Assembly: GCA_023261405.1 (NCBI GenBank) | Contig: JAHFOZ010000020.1 | Location: forward strand, 1 to 21,878 | Reading direction: 5' to 3' | DNA: 21,878 bases | DNA from: Planctomycetota bacterium | GTDB lineage: Bacteria; Planctomycetota; MHYJ01; JACPRB01 | Shown: positions 21,701 through 21,878 of the stretch, one piece after another | Layout: each line of letters opens with the position of its first letter | How positions within the stretch are numbered: position 1 is the stretch's first letter | Program-made: the position numbers and the translations under genes | Notes under the pieces: generated by a model | Databases searched by the model: none | What the model was told of the DNA's origin: nothing | What the model saw: the letters and a program-made list of their open reading frames with translations, nothing else

Positions 21701-21878
21701 TCCATGACGAGGGGGGCCGGGAGATCGAGCGCTTCGGTTTCCCGAGGCAGCCGCGGAAGGACGGGCTCTGCCTGGCCGACTTCGTGCGGCCGGCGGGGGG
21801 CGACCTTGACTATGTCAGCCTCTTCGTCACCACGACGGGGGAGGGCATTCGTGCGCGGTCGGAGGAGTTGAAGGTGAA
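18778..21878 (+). CDS. metH: Cobalamin-dependent methionine synthase, C-terminus outside the window
   Basis: The frame is open for 1033 codons to the right edge. Domains in order: homocysteine-binding barrel (about 15-320) with LDGAMGTMIQ and zinc ligands C233 (NCGTG) and C296/C297 (GGCCGT); methyltetrahydrofolate barrel (about 340-600) with VGERTNVTGSKKFRELI; B12 cap (about 640-715) with MDEVGRLFNNNELIVAEVLQSA; B12-binding domain with D725-x-H727-x2-G730, where H727 is the cobalt ligand; and the start of the SAM-dependent reactivation domain (from about 888, LRALWPFVSPAMLFGKHLGV). The enzyme moves a methyl group from methyl-THF to homocysteine. E. coli MetH has 1227 residues, so about 150-200 are missing. 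Start overlaps the regulator stop by four bases. Confidence 0.97.
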   Translation, partial: MSLPLPPLKSSARELVELLRERILVLDGAMGTMIQQRQLTAADFGGPELEGCNENLVVTRPDVIREIHAEYFRAGADMVETNSFGGMPIVLAEYGLADQAERINEAAGRVAREAAREVGGARFVAGSMGPTTKTITVTGGVTFAELVETYRRQAVGLLRGDVDTLLLETSQDTRNVKAGLLGIGKAFRETGWRVPIMLSATIEPMGTMLAGQGVDAFYASVEHADPLSVGLNCGTGPEFMTDHVRTLAGLARCFVTCYPNAGLPDSDGKYNETPGMVAGTLGRFIEEGWVNLVGGCCGTTPEYVREIAKVARAGKPRPPGTARTSHVSGIEYVPCEESSRPLIVGERTNVTGSKKFRELIMGGKFEEAAEIGRKQVKAGAHILDVNIQHTEIDELPATGAFLEKLIRMVKVPLMIDTTNPAGIEHALTYCQGKSIINSVNLEDGEEKFEKVCPIARTYGAALIVGCIDEQGQAISAEAKLKVAERSHALLTEKYGIPPEDILWDPLVFPCASGDKNYTGSAKQTIDAVRGLKSRFPRTKTVLGISNVSFGVPPAGREALNSVYLYHNTKAGLDYAIVSSEKLVRYASIPEEEKRLCEDLLFNRGADPIAAFTEHFRGKKPVVADKKRLSLDERLASYIVEGTKEGLVEDLEEKRKGARPLDIINGPLMKGMDEVGRLFNNNELIVAEVLQSAEAMKAAVSHLERFMERADAQNRGKLILATVKGDVHDIGKNLVEIILSNNGYTVVNLGIKCAPETLIEAAHRHKPDMIGLSGLLVKSAQQMVITAQDLKAAGISLPILVGGAALTRKFTYTRIRPTYGSFVAYARDAMQGLDLANQVMGGESRAALDRKIAEEAVRLSGEEAPKVDAVAAASTERSSLVRADEPVRVPPDLDRHVVGVPDLRALWPFVSPAMLFGKHLGVKGAIDRLIEAKDEKFLEVQGIVREVQKRCEEGWMKARGVYRFFKASSKGNTLFLHDEGGREIERFGFPRQPRKDGLCLADFVRPAGGDLDYVSLFVTTTGEGIRARSEELKV

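Noticed and set aside
18085..21705. 1206-codon minus-strand open frame
   Set aside because: It lies antisense to the ArsR-methyltransferase and metH genes, which have clear families. Long antisense frames are common in GC-rich codon use, and its protein is low-complexity Arg/Leu/Val text.
1..21878. CRISPR array, phage genes or rRNA genes
   Set aside because: No regularly spaced repeats, no phage structural or integrase motifs and no rRNA sequence were seen.

Overview
The window is high-GC DNA with dense genes, SD-led starts, a CCA-encoding tRNA-Gly, a cobalamin-dependent methionine synthase, an ABC1/UbiB kinase, an M61 peptidase and a sigma-54 activator. This suggests a Gram-negative-type bacterium of the Myxococcota / Acidobacteriota / Rokubacteria-like sort. 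The phylum cannot be fixed from the sequence alone.

Left part (1 to about 8.4 kb): a cluster that looks organised around sigma-54. A XylR/DmpR-type activator (4136-5776) sits among six sites matching the -24/-12 pattern GG-N10-GC: 251-265 (-), 2225-2239 (-), 2284-2298 (+), 3887-3901 (-), 5824-5838 (+) and 6290-6304 (+). Each lies upstream of a gene reading away from it: a partial small protein at the left edge, a double universal-stress protein fused to a hemerythrin-like domain, an unknown 186-aa protein, a pirin-like protein with a damaged metal site, a 60-aa Pro/Ala-rich protein, and a run of seven small proteins (58-103 aa) that includes an RRM RNA-binding protein. Most of these proteins have no family I recognise. 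The simplest reading is a locally controlled stress or redox regulon, with the activator sensing an unknown small molecule. This is the best candidate here for an undescribed system.

Boundary (8.4 to 9.6 kb): a truncated ISNCY-like transposase with one surviving IS end, a tRNA-Gly(GCC) with its own promoter, and a SWIM zinc-finger fragment running into the back of the tRNA. By eye, base composition and codon use become more uniformly GC-rich to the right of this point, so the left part may be accessory DNA.

Middle (9.6 to 15.05 kb, all minus strand): tetR - ABC1 kinase, then DUF2071 - two small membrane proteins - TIGR01777 epimerase - YndJ-like membrane protein. Most of these genes overlap their neighbours by a few bases. 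The same 14-bp palindrome lies just after the -10 of the tetR promoter and across the DUF2071 start codon, so TetR probably controls itself and both units.

Right part (15.09 kb to end): a small membrane zinc-ribbon protein, an M61 peptidase with a PDZ domain, a convergent MshEN-repeat/zinc-ribbon protein, and an ArsR-methyltransferase fusion translationally coupled to metH. The metH gene runs off the right edge inside its activation domain.
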